From assembly GCA_947493165.1 (NCBI GenBank), contig CANLPY010000001.1, positions 1,588,501 through 1,652,500 of the forward strand: DNA of 64,000 bases. Reading direction: 5' to 3'. Below, in pieces: positions 1 through 8,482 of the stretch (within the stretch, counting starts at the first letter, position 1; each line of letters begins with the position of its first letter). The stretch is from an uncultured Erythrobacter sp. GTDB lineage: Bacteria > Pseudomonadota > Alphaproteobacteria > Sphingomonadales > Sphingomonadaceae. Position numbers and translations under genes: made by a program. A model generated the notes under the pieces. That model ran no database searches. It worked only from the letters and a program-made list of their open reading frames with translations, and was not told the DNA's origin.

Positions 1-1
1 G

Positions 2-373
2 CTCGGTTTTGCTGATGCTGCGCCGAATGGCCTGATCGTCCAATTGCATGGTTTTGATGGCGCAAGACGTGATACACTTATCGCGCAAGAAGCGGGCATG
101 ATCCTCAGCAATGGCACGGATACGCCAAGCACAAGGTTGCTTGATCTGGCAGACTGCCTCAGCCTTGCTTTCGCGCCAGAGGCCGTGCTGGTCTATCCAG
201 GAGATACCGGCGAATTAGGCGCGCTAAACAACGCGCAAGGGCAGCTGCTAAGAGAGGCGCAGTTCGATGGCTTCGTCCACCTCGAAATCTCGGCCGAGTT
301 GCGAGCGAGCCTAGTCGAAGACGGCAAGATGCGCGCAAAACTCGCGACCTGCCTGATAGAGGCCGCAGCATGA
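2..373 (+). CDS. Possible hydrolase, 3' part only (5' end outside window)
   Basis: The reading frame is open from base 2, so the listed ATG at 44 is probably internal and the gene begins upstream. The visible 123 residues include a LHGF segment near the edge, a TRLLDLADCL helix and a FVHLEIS segment followed by LRASL. A His near a predicted strand and a late HLE motif suggest a metal-dependent hydrolase or amidase fold, but the family is not identified with certainty. Its last four bases (ATGA) overlap the next gene's start, so it is translationally coupled to the HEAT-like protein and the PgsB-like ligase. A role in trimming the product of that ligase is inference from context only. Confidence 0.6.
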   Translation, partial: LGFADAAPNGLIVQLHGFDGARRDTLIAQEAGMILSNGTDTPSTRLLDLADCLSLAFAPEAVLVYPGDTGELGALNNAQGQLLREAQFDGFVHLEISAELRASLVEDGKMRAKLATCLIEAAA

Positions 374-2385
374 GCCTCCTCAACAAAATCGCTGTAAACC
401 TTGCCGAACCGCAAGAGCGAATGCTGCAAGATCGGCTTGCATATGGTCTGGCACCGAAAATGCTTCCCGTATTCGAGGACATTCACGCAGAAATCTTGGC
501 AACGTCAGATCCGCAAAATCAATTCGCACTTCCGCGCGATCACGCCGAAGCGGTCTCTCAATACTGTATCGATCAAGCAGGCCGCATTGCGCAGCTTAAT
601 GAAGCGGAAAAACAGTTCCAGACCCGCCTCGCGCACGCTGTGGATGAGGCTGAAGAGCGCGCTTCTATCCTCGACTTTGCCCGAGCACTCGGAGCAGAGC
701 GAAAGCAATTGCAAAGCGACCGCAAGGCTTTCGGCGCGTGGTTTGATGCAGATGCCGTCGTCGAACGGTTTCACAAACGCGTTGGTGAACGCGAGCGCGC
801 ATTGGCTCACGGGATTGAGCGGCTTGGCTTGATTGTCGCTGATGCGGTTGCGATCGATCCCATGTTGGTCGACACCGCATTCTTTATCGACCTGTCAGAC
901 GATTTGCTTTCGCACATGCGCAATTGGCGCGGTGACGCCCGCGTTCGTCATGCAGCACACACTTGCCTCGCAACCATAGCAGCCCGGATCGATCATTGGC
1001 CATTTGGGGTTTGGTTTGAAGACGTGCTGAGTGCGACGCGCCGTGTTTGCTTGGACGAAAGCGAAGATGTGTGGGTGCAATGTGCTGCGTATGACGCCTT
1101 GCTCGCATTATCGCCGCCTTCGATTGCGACGGCTATCGGCGCGCGGCTTAACCAGCGACTTTCTGAAAAGAAGCCAAAGGCCGCTGATAACGAGCTGTTT
1201 TTGCGCCGCCATCTGGTTCGTTTGTTGAGTGGAAATATCACGCTTGATGAGGCCTTTCCTGTTGTCCTTTCGCGCCTCGCATCAGACGAGAGCGGCGCGG
1301 TCAGGCAATCGGTCGCAGATGTGATTCAATTGCTACCTGCGCCATTGGCTGCTGAATTTTGCATCGCCCTTCGCGACGACCGTGACCCGCAAGTTCGTGC
1401 GAGCATATTTGCCGATGTCCCGCGATTCCTCACAGTTATTCCGCCAGCCGACTATGCAACGCATATTTCACGCGTCCTGGCAGGCGATGAGGATGAATTT
1501 GTGCTGCGGATCGCACTTGATGCGGCGTGCGGCCTTGCCGCTTGGTGCCGCCAGCAAGGCTCAAAGCATGAGCCCATCATCACCGAGATCAACGCAGCTA
1601 TCGCTAACTTTCAAAAGCGTCGTTTGTCGCCGAAATTCCTGCGCTGGGCCGATGAAGCAAATGAACGCGTGTGGCTAGTTTCTGACATCGATGCACTTGA
1701 GATTGCAGCGACGGTTCGTGAAGTGACGCACGATCAACTCGAAGCCGACATCCGCCCTATAAAGCCGCTCGCGCAATGGCTCCCTGAAACTCCCGAAAAG
1801 GTTGGCCGGGTTATGGCTGTGCTTGCGCAGACTGACTTTGGCCTTTCCCTGCGCACCGGACGCAAGCCAAGCATCCAGCGCGGCGAATGGATCAAGCGGC
1901 GGCTGTGGCGGTTCCTGTTTGAAGGGGGCAACTCAGCAACCGATAAACGGCAGGCCCACGTTCATACAACCGGTCGGCACTATCACGGGACAATCATCGC
2001 TCCCAGCGCGCGTATGGCCGAACTTGCCCCCACGAAAGTGCCGGGTGAACCATTGTTTGAAAGCAAAGAAGGCGGGTGGCGAAACTATCTGCCGCTGATT
2101 GATCAGGTACTCTCATCGTTGGATCATGGGCGCGCAATGCAACTATATACCAGCGCTGGCATCACCGACATCAATCCACCATCAGGTGTTTGGAAACGCA
2201 TGCGCGCCTTCCTGCGCATCTCAAAAGATTTCGCCAATCTGGCAGCCTTGCGCAATCGCGAGCCAACAGAATTTCTCGAGGCTCTGCGTGCGTTTGGCTT
2301 GGAAATTCGCTTCCGTGGCTATGATGAAACACGCGCTGCCAACCCAGAAGTCACCAAATTCTTCGAGACGGAGGATAACGCATGA
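370..2385 (+). CDS. HEAT-repeat-like protein of unknown function
   Basis: A 671-residue protein without signal peptide or obvious membrane segment. The middle contains repeated helical pairs with HEAT-like signatures (DARVRHAAHTCLATIAAR, ESEDVWVQCAAYDALLAL, ESGAVRQSVADVIQLL, DPQVRASIFADVPRFL), each with the conserved D/V/R positions. The N-terminal third is helical and charged, perhaps coiled coil. No catalytic motif is visible, so it is probably a scaffold. It sits between a possible hydrolase and a PgsB/CapB-like ligase with 4-base ATGA overlaps on both sides, so the three proteins are likely made together and may form a complex. I do not recognise a named family for the full length. Confidence 0.8.
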   Translation: MSLLNKIAVNLAEPQERMLQDRLAYGLAPKMLPVFEDIHAEILATSDPQNQFALPRDHAEAVSQYCIDQAGRIAQLNEAEKQFQTRLAHAVDEAEERASILDFARALGAERKQLQSDRKAFGAWFDADAVVERFHKRVGERERALAHGIERLGLIVADAVAIDPMLVDTAFFIDLSDDLLSHMRNWRGDARVRHAAHTCLATIAARIDHWPFGVWFEDVLSATRRVCLDESEDVWVQCAAYDALLALSPPSIATAIGARLNQRLSEKKPKAADNELFLRRHLVRLLSGNITLDEAFPVVLSRLASDESGAVRQSVADVIQLLPAPLAAEFCIALRDDRDPQVRASIFADVPRFLTVIPPADYATHISRVLAGDEDEFVLRIALDAACGLAAWCRQQGSKHEPIITEINAAIANFQKRRLSPKFLRWADEANERVWLVSDIDALEIAATVREVTHDQLEADIRPIKPLAQWLPETPEKVGRVMAVLAQTDFGLSLRTGRKPSIQRGEWIKRRLWRFLFEGGNSATDKRQAHVHTTGRHYHGTIIAPSARMAELAPTKVPGEPLFESKEGGWRNYLPLIDQVLSSLDHGRAMQLYTSAGITDINPPSGVWKRMRAFLRISKDFANLAALRNREPTEFLEALRAFGLEIRFRGYDETRAANPEVTKFFETEDNA

Positions 2386-4547
2386 TCGCCTCCTTCACAT
2401 CACTGGCTGACAAGGCGTTCGCCTATGCCACAACCGTCTATCAAAACAGCCTGATTGAGCTGGGCATCTTTGTTGCGCTGGCAAGCCTGTGGTTCTTCTG
2501 CCGGCACATGATCATGGGTTGGTACGCTCGGCGTCTGCGCAAGTCTCTAAAGCTGGTGCTTGGCGGGTGGGGCACGCGCGGTAAATCGGGCACTGAGCGC
2601 TTAAAGGCGGGCCTAATGAATGCCGTGGGCCCATCAATTGTCTCAAAAACCACCGGCTGCGAGGCCATGTTTCTGATTGGTACGCCATTTGGCGGGCTGA
2701 CTGAGATGTTCCTGTTCCGCCCCTATGACAAAGCGACAATCTGGGAACAGTTCAACCTGATGAAGACCTCCAAGGGGCTAAAAACGCGCGTATTCCTATG
2801 GGAGTGCATGGGCTTGAACCCATCCTATGTTCGCGTCTTGCAGCAGGATTGGATGCGCGATGACATTGGCACAATCACCAACACTTATCCCGATCATGAG
2901 GATATTCAGGGGCCAGCCGGTCGCAACATTCCCGAGGTGATGTGCGAGTTTATTCCGAACGGATCGCAGCTGCTCACGACCGAAGAGGAAATGCTGCCCA
3001 TTCTTGAGGAAGGCGCAGCCAAGGGCGCAACGGAAATGCGCACGGTCGGATGGAAAGAAGCTGGGTTGATCCACCAGGATTTGCTCGACCGGTTCCCTTA
3101 CGAAGAGCACCCCTACAATATCGCGCTTGTCACCGCGATGGGCGATGAGCTCGGCCTTGATCATGACTATTGCGTGCGTGAAATGTCTGACCGCGTGGTC
3201 GCTGACCTTGGCGTATTGAAGACCTATCCGCGCTCCACCATCAATGGCCGCACGCTAGAATTCGTCATGGGCATGTCTGCCAATGAACGCTTTGGCGCGA
3301 TGGGCAATTGGACCCGCATGGGCTTTGATCAGCATGACCTCGCAAAAGACCCTGAGATTTTCGTCAGCACGGTCGTCAACAACCGCGCGGACCGTGTACC
3401 GCGCAGCCGCGTGTTTGCCCGTATGCTGGTGCATGATGTGGCGGCGGACCGGCATGTGTTAATCGGCTCAAACGTTGAAGGCTTGATCGGTTTCATCAAT
3501 GAGGAATGGGATGCCTATTCCGCGAACCTGACGCTGTTTGAGGACGGCGAAGACCCATTGGCCAAGCTTGAGGCGCTGGCAAAGCATCAGCGTATTGCGC
3601 TCGATCAACAAAGCCTCAATGGTTTGCTAGCCGCGATGCTCAAACCGCAAAGCGGCACGATCACAGCCGATGAGGCCATTTCAGCGGCCGAGCAAAACCG
3701 GCTGGCGCAGCATCTTGAGCAAGCTGGCGCCCAGAATGCAGCGGCAATTGTCGCGCATTATGAGCACATGGCCGCCACCATGCGCGAATACGCCGAATTA
3801 AGGGATGCGATTGCCATGGGCGCGGATCACGCCGCGCTCGACACAAAAATGCGCGCACTGCTCAGCAAAGCGTTCCAAGCCAAACTGCGGCCAGTTCGCG
3901 ATGTCTACACGAAAGGCGAAGCGATTGTTCGTCTGGTTGCCGATAGCACCCCGCCCGGCCTCACCAATCGCATCATGGGCATGCAGAATATTAAAGGCAC
4001 CGGACTAGACTGGGTCTATCGCTGGCAAGCATGGGAAACGGTGTGGACGGCGTGTCAGCGCCTGCGCTCTGATGATCCATTAGAAGTCGAACGCGGATAT
4101 CGTGCGCTCGCCAGTTTCCAAGAATTTGGGGTGCTGAGTGACAAGCAAGTGCGTGAGAGCGTAGACGCGGCGCGCGCGATGCTCAATCAATTGCCTGCCA
4201 TTTCGGCGGCACAGTTGGACGCTTTAGAGGCGCGGGTTGAAAAACAAGTCGGCGATCAAGATGCGCACGATGCTGGCGATACCTCAGGCAGCGACACGGG
4301 CAGCTGGTTGGCGCAATGGGCCGATAACGTCGTGGCCACCACAGAAGGCTTCATTGATCCGAGCGACGCGATGCGACGCCGTGCGACCTCGGACAAGATC
4401 TACAAGGCGCTGATCGCAGAACAAATCTCGCTCCAAAAAGCAGCGGCACAGCTTAAGGAAATCACGTCACGTCAGAAGGGTGGTTGGCTGTCCAAATCGA
4501 TCAAAGCACGAAGCGGCAAATTGCTGTCTTTCCGCAAGGCTGCCTAA
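2382..4547 (+). CDS. PgsB/CapB-like Mur-ligase-fold amide ligase with long C-terminal extension
   Basis: A 721-residue protein. Residues about 24-40 form an N-terminal membrane anchor (ELGIFVALASLWFFC). The P-loop GWGTRGKSGTE follows at about 62-72, like the GTRGKS loop of PgsB/CapB. Further family features are the KTTGCE segment, the WECMGLNP segment and TNTYPDHEDIQGP, matching the VTN..xDHxDxMG region of poly-gamma-glutamate synthase. PgsB proteins ATP-activate a carboxylate to form gamma-amide bonds at the membrane. This protein is much longer than the usual roughly 400 residues: everything after about residue 400 is an extra helical region of unknown role. No pgsC or pgsA follows, and the partner genes are unusual. 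The substrate is unknown. Confidence 0.8.
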   Translation: MIASFTSLADKAFAYATTVYQNSLIELGIFVALASLWFFCRHMIMGWYARRLRKSLKLVLGGWGTRGKSGTERLKAGLMNAVGPSIVSKTTGCEAMFLIGTPFGGLTEMFLFRPYDKATIWEQFNLMKTSKGLKTRVFLWECMGLNPSYVRVLQQDWMRDDIGTITNTYPDHEDIQGPAGRNIPEVMCEFIPNGSQLLTTEEEMLPILEEGAAKGATEMRTVGWKEAGLIHQDLLDRFPYEEHPYNIALVTAMGDELGLDHDYCVREMSDRVVADLGVLKTYPRSTINGRTLEFVMGMSANERFGAMGNWTRMGFDQHDLAKDPEIFVSTVVNNRADRVPRSRVFARMLVHDVAADRHVLIGSNVEGLIGFINEEWDAYSANLTLFEDGEDPLAKLEALAKHQRIALDQQSLNGLLAAMLKPQSGTITADEAISAAEQNRLAQHLEQAGAQNAAAIVAHYEHMAATMREYAELRDAIAMGADHAALDTKMRALLSKAFQAKLRPVRDVYTKGEAIVRLVADSTPPGLTNRIMGMQNIKGTGLDWVYRWQAWETVWTACQRLRSDDPLEVERGYRALASFQEFGVLSDKQVRESVDAARAMLNQLPAISAAQLDALEARVEKQVGDQDAHDAGDTSGSDTGSWLAQWADNVVATTEGFIDPSDAMRRRATSDKIYKALIAEQISLQKAAAQLKEITSRQKGGWLSKSIKARSGKLLSFRKAA

Positions 4548-4610
4548 TCAGCATCCTACTCCCGATATAACCACCTCAAAAATTTACTGGAGCGATCGCA
4601 GCAGATTCAT

Positions 4611-4638
4611 GATAGGACGCAAAGCGTTACGTCTTATC
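4611..4638. repeat. Inverted repeat before cytochrome c gene
   Basis: GATAGGACG and CGTCTTATC form 9-base arms, with one G-T wobble if read as RNA, separated by 10 bases. The repeat ends just before the ribosome binding site (AAGGAG) of the cytochrome gene. It could be an operator or a 5' UTR hairpin. No regulator is identified. Confidence 0.45.
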
Positions 4639-4652
4639 CAAGGAGTTGCCGT

Positions 4653-5159
4653 ATGCTTTCACGTCGCTTTTCACGTCCGATTATGACCGTTGCACTGGTC
4701 GGCGCTGTCGCCGCCTGCGGAGAAAGCGCGGAAGCTCCCGCCGATGATGACGCTAGCGGAGGTGAAACAGTCGAAAACTCGGTGATTGAAACACGTCAGG
4801 CGAATTTTGAAGAGATAGGCGATGCATTCAAAGCCATTCGCGGCCAGTTGGAAGCGGGAGAGCCCGACTTCAGCGTGATTGAGGCCAGTGCCAACACGAT
4901 CAACGCCAATGCTCAAAAAGTCCCGGACTATTTCCCAGCAGGCACTGGCATTGACTCCGACGCAGATACCGAAGCGCTCGAAACGATTTGGGAACAGCCA
5001 GAAGATTTCGCCGCCGCCTCTCAAAAACTGGTCGACACCAGCGCTGCTCTCGCAGCGGCGGCAGCCACAGGTGAAGCGGCAGCGGTGGGTGAAGCGGTTA
5101 AGGCGATGGGCGGATCGTGCAAAGGCTGTCACGATCAATTCCGCCTCGACAAGGATTGA
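4653..5159 (+). CDS. Cytochrome c556-family lipoprotein
   Basis: A 168-residue protein with an N-terminal signal ending in a lipobox-like VAAC, so it is probably a lipidated periplasmic protein. The haem-binding motif CKGCH lies about 12 residues from the C-terminus, the typical position in the four-helix c'/c556 family. Alanine-rich helices precede it. ATG has a good AAGGAG site 8 bases upstream. It is followed after 33 bases by a b561-type membrane cytochrome, so the two probably form an electron-transfer pair in which the b-type protein passes electrons to or from this periplasmic protein. The redox partner and physiological substrate are not shown by the sequence. Confidence 0.85.
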   Translation: MLSRRFSRPIMTVALVGAVAACGESAEAPADDDASGGETVENSVIETRQANFEEIGDAFKAIRGQLEAGEPDFSVIEASANTINANAQKVPDYFPAGTGIDSDADTEALETIWEQPEDFAAASQKLVDTSAALAAAAATGEAAAVGEAVKAMGGSCKGCHDQFRLDKD

Positions 5160-5192
5160 TCTTAGGATGAGCTCGCTCAATGGAATTGAGCG

Positions 5193-5867
5193 ATGACGAC
5201 ACGCACAGTTGCCATCTGGGATTGGCCTGTCAGGCTAACCCATTGGGGCTTTGCGCTGCTCATCCCAGCAATGTGGTGGACGGCTGAGAACGGAGAGATG
5301 GGCTGGCACATGCGGCTTGGCCTTGTTTTGCTTGCGTTCGTGCTATTCCGGATTTTCTGGGGTTTTTTCGGCAGTCAAACGGCGCGATTTGCGAGTTTTG
5401 TGGGGTCGCCATTAACCGGGATCGCGCACCTCTTTGGCCGTCATAAACACCCAGAACACGCCATCGGCCACAACCCGTCGGGCGCTTGGAGCGTTATCGC
5501 TTTGCTTGCAGCCATCCTAGCACAGGCGAGCATGGGATTGTTCGCAGGAGACCCGTATGATGGAGCGACCGGCCCGCTAAATGCCGCCGTTGGTGTTCTT
5601 ACAGCTGACACACTGACAGAATGGCATGAAACGTTTTTCTGGGTGCTGGTCAGCTTAGTTGCACTACACCTAGTTGCAGTGCTTCTCTATCAAACGTTTG
5701 GGCGCAAAAATATCATCGGGCCAATGGTGACAGGAGCCCGAAAAAGCGACGCCCTTACGGACGGCAACACATCTGGCAGTATTACAGCCCTGTTGGCATG
5801 TGCAATCGCTGCGGGCGCAATTTCCGGTCTGATTGGGACGGGCATGGTCGAGCAATGGTTTACATAA
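5193..5867 (+). CDS. Cytochrome b561-family membrane protein
   Basis: A 224-residue integral membrane protein with four to five hydrophobic helices. It opens with WDWPVRLTHWGFALL, the hallmark of bacterial b561/Ni-Fe hydrogenase b-type subunits, whose histidine binds haem. Further candidate haem-ligand histidines are in MGWHMRLGL, in LTEWHETFF and in VALHLVAVLL. The KNIIGPMVTG segment after the fourth helix is also typical of this family. It lies directly downstream of the c556-type lipoprotein and probably shares its transcript. The likely function is transmembrane electron transfer between quinol and the c-type cytochrome. Confidence 0.88.
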   Translation: MTTRTVAIWDWPVRLTHWGFALLIPAMWWTAENGEMGWHMRLGLVLLAFVLFRIFWGFFGSQTARFASFVGSPLTGIAHLFGRHKHPEHAIGHNPSGAWSVIALLAAILAQASMGLFAGDPYDGATGPLNAAVGVLTADTLTEWHETFFWVLVSLVALHLVAVLLYQTFGRKNIIGPMVTGARKSDALTDGNTSGSITALLACAIAAGAISGLIGTGMVEQWFT

Positions 5868-5989
5868 AAGCCTAGTGCATCATAGACTTATGAAAATACG
5901 ACCCATTTAGTCCGATTTTCGGGAAACAGCAGCGCGTTTGATCGTTAAGATTGAAACCATTTTTCTAGAATTCCCGAGGGGGTAAAGCA

Positions 5990-7198
5990 GTGATCGACAA
6001 AGTAGGCCTCGCGCTAAAGGATTTTCTTAAACAGGAGAGCGCGGGCGGTATTGTTCTGATTGTCGCTGCGGCACTCGCCTTGGTGGTTGCCAACAGCCCG
6101 CTTGCAAGCGGATATTTCGGCACATTGGGGACCTATCTCAATCTGTCTTTTGGCGACTTTTCGATCAACAAACCACTGCTGCTTTGGATCAACGATGGTT
6201 TGATGGCGGTGTTCTTCTTCCTCATTGGCCTCGAAGTGAAGCGCGAAGTTATTGAAGGCCAGCTTTCCAGCTGGGACAAAGCCTCGCTTCCGCTGGTCGC
6301 GGCCATCGGCGGCATGGCCATACCAGCGCTCGTATTTCTTGGCATCAACTCTGGCGAGCCAGCCAACCAAGCCGGTTGGGCGATCCCAGCGGCGACTGAT
6401 ATCGCGTTTGCGCTTGGTATCCTGTCCCTTCTCGGCCCGCGCGTGCCAGTGGCGCTCAAAGCGTTGTTGCTGGCCATCGCCGTGATCGACGATATCGGCG
6501 CCATCACGATTATCGCGCTGTTTTATTCAGGCACGCTAGACACCGATATGTTGATCGGTGGAGCTATCGCGTTCGCTGCGCTGATTGCCGTAAATCGTAT
6601 GCGGATCGGATCGAGCATCCCCTATGTATTGCTCACAATCATCATGTGGGTTTTCATCTTGAAATCAGGTGTCCACGCGACGCTTGCAGGCGTTGCCGCG
6701 GCGATGACTGTGCCTATGGTGGCGCGGGGCGAAGTACGTTTGCTGGAGCACATGGAGCATGGCTTGCACAAGTGGGTCGCGTTCCTGATCATCCCGATCT
6801 TTGGCTTTGCCAATGCGGGCGTCAGCCTAACCGGAATTTCCCCAGCTGACCTTGCGGCGCCGCTACCACTCGGCATCGCGCTGGGCCTGCTGATCGGCAA
6901 GCAGATCGGTATCTTTGGGTTCGCTTTTGCCGCGGTAAAGTTGGGCTTTGCCAAGCTGCCGGAACACGTCAATTGGCGCCAGATCCACGGGCTTTCGCTG
7001 CTCGCAGCTATCGGCTTCACCATGAGCTTGTTCATCGGCAACCTCGCCTTCCCAGACAGCGCAGAGCAGGTTGATGCGGTGAAGCTAGGTGTGCTGTCCG
7101 GTTCGCTCGTTTCGGCCCTGGCTGGTTTCTTCCTTCTTAAAGGCGCTTTGCCGAAAGAGGGCGTACAGCCAAATGGCGGAACCACAAAAGTTGCGTAA
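5990..7198 (+). CDS. nhaA: Na+/H+ antiporter NhaA
   Basis: A 402-residue membrane antiporter exchanging internal Na+ for protons, used for sodium and alkaline-pH tolerance. It shows the family's two signature segments: AATDIAFALGIL, containing the aspartate equivalent to D133, and AVIDDIGAI, the paired aspartates equivalent to D163/D164 that bind the ion. Length matches the usual 380-400 residues. The start is GTG, preceded by a strong purine run (GAGGGGG). A 122-base gap separates it from the cytochrome gene, so it probably has its own promoter. A marine or saline lifestyle would fit. Confidence 0.96.
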   Translation: MIDKVGLALKDFLKQESAGGIVLIVAAALALVVANSPLASGYFGTLGTYLNLSFGDFSINKPLLLWINDGLMAVFFFLIGLEVKREVIEGQLSSWDKASLPLVAAIGGMAIPALVFLGINSGEPANQAGWAIPAATDIAFALGILSLLGPRVPVALKALLLAIAVIDDIGAITIIALFYSGTLDTDMLIGGAIAFAALIAVNRMRIGSSIPYVLLTIIMWVFILKSGVHATLAGVAAAMTVPMVARGEVRLLEHMEHGLHKWVAFLIIPIFGFANAGVSLTGISPADLAAPLPLGIALGLLIGKQIGIFGFAFAAVKLGFAKLPEHVNWRQIHGLSLLAAIGFTMSLFIGNLAFPDSAEQVDAVKLGVLSGSLVSALAGFFLLKGALPKEGVQPNGGTTKVA

Positions 7199-7225
7199 TG
7201 AGGGTCGCGGGCTAAAGCCTCCATC

Positions 7226-8095
7226 ATGAGGCAGCCGACAGGAAAATGGATCGAGATCGCGGGGACCAATATCCACTATTGGGATTGGCCCTGCGATCAA
7301 GACACGAATTTGCCAGTGTTAGTGCTCGCACATGCGACAGGCTTTCATGGCCGTGTGTTCGACGCGCTCATTGATGGCTTTCCGCAGAACCGGGCGATCT
7401 CGCTCGATTTGCGCGGACATGGCCGTTCTAACGGCGAACCAATCGAAAATTGGGTCACAATTTCTGATGATATCACGGCCCTGCTCAAAACATTGAACAT
7501 CACGAATGCCGTTGGGATTGGGCATTCGATGGGCGCGCACGCGTTGCTGCAATCCGCTCATGACGAACCCGCCGCCTTGTCCAAGCTGGTGCTGTTCGAC
7601 CCGACCATCTTTGCGCCTGAATTCTATGCCCAAGCTGGGCCGCTATTCACACCGGACAATCCGCACCCTGCGATCAAGCGCAAACGCCATTTTGCATCAG
7701 CCAAGGCAATGATGGAGCGGTTTTCAGATCGAGAGCCATACAGCCTGTTCGACCGGCGCGTGTTCGCCGATTACTGCACCTACGGCGTCTCTCCCACAAC
7801 TGATGGCGATGGGATGGCGCTTTCTTGCAGCCCAGAGTTTGAAGCCGGCATTTACGCCAGCAGTCGCAGCAATGCAGGTATTATTGACGCCGCTCGCGCA
7901 TTGCAGCAGCCCGCCCTCATCATCCGTGCAAAGCAGATTGGCCCGGGCAATTTCATGTCCTCGCCTACATGGCCTCAGCTGGCCTCAATCATGCCTAATG
8001 CGACCGACATGCATCGACCGGACAGAACGCATTTTCACCCCTTAGAAGACCCCGTTGATGCAGCGCGCATTATTGCAGCGGTAATCGCAGCCTAG
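7226..8095 (+). CDS. Alpha/beta hydrolase
   Basis: A 289-residue cytoplasmic alpha/beta-hydrolase-fold enzyme. Visible features are LVLAHATGFHG (oxyanion region), LDLRGHGRS, the nucleophile elbow GIGHSMGAH with catalytic serine, and a late DRTHFHPLEDP containing the probable catalytic histidine. It lacks a signal peptide. The substrate cannot be told; esterase, lactonase or haloalkane-type activities share this fold. It follows nhaA by 27 bases and ends 6 bases before the convergent fliS, with no obvious terminator between. Confidence 0.88.
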   Translation: MRQPTGKWIEIAGTNIHYWDWPCDQDTNLPVLVLAHATGFHGRVFDALIDGFPQNRAISLDLRGHGRSNGEPIENWVTISDDITALLKTLNITNAVGIGHSMGAHALLQSAHDEPAALSKLVLFDPTIFAPEFYAQAGPLFTPDNPHPAIKRKRHFASAKAMMERFSDREPYSLFDRRVFADYCTYGVSPTTDGDGMALSCSPEFEAGIYASSRSNAGIIDAARALQQPALIIRAKQIGPGNFMSSPTWPQLASIMPNATDMHRPDRTHFHPLEDPVDAARIIAAVIAA

Positions 8096-8101
8096 CTGGC
8101 A

Positions 8102-8479
8102 TCACGCGGCGCTCGCTGCTCGAGCCGCTTTCAGCAAATCATCAAAGTCTCCGCGCACTTGCGAGATTTCATCTGCTTGAGGGCGAGCCATATTGCGCTG
8201 GATTACAGTCGCCATACCGCCATAAAAATCAATGAGCGCATCGCGCAAAGGGTTGTCCCGCGCAACACCGCGGCATAGCCACAAGGCAATAGAATGGGCG
8301 CGAGATAAGCCATCGCAGCTAGACCCTTTTGCCACCGCTAACTCAGCCTGACGCAGCGCGGCGACCGCTTCCTCAAGGCAGATCCTAGTGAGGTCCTCTC
8401 CACCGGAGGCTTCGATGCGCGCATCAAGATCGACCTTGCGATAAGCGGCTGACGGCTTTCGAGAGAGCATCTGCATCAC
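8102..8479 (-). CDS. fliS: Flagellin export chaperone FliS
   Basis: A 125-residue helical protein directly after fliD, the normal fliD-fliS order. FliS binds the C-terminus of flagellin in the cytoplasm, preventing premature polymerisation and guiding it to the export gate. The N-terminal YRKVDLDARIEA resembles the FliS segment following the Y..vd..v..a pattern. It is the last gene of the long fli operon. Alphaproteobacteria such as Caulobacter and rhizobia use FlaF/FlbT here; having FliS is notable. Assignment rests on size, position and weak sequence pattern. Confidence 0.8.
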   Translation of the reverse strand: MMQMLSRKPSAAYRKVDLDARIEASGGEDLTRICLEEAVAALRQAELAVAKGSSCDGLSRAHSIALWLCRGVARDNPLRDALIDFYGGMATVIQRNMARPQADEISQVRGDFDDLLKAARAASAA

Positions 8480-8482
8480 GAT

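Noticed and set aside
4671-5180. 169-residue minus-strand ORF opposite the cytochrome c556 gene
   Set aside because: A shadow of the real gene, which has signal peptide, CxxCH and ribosome binding site.
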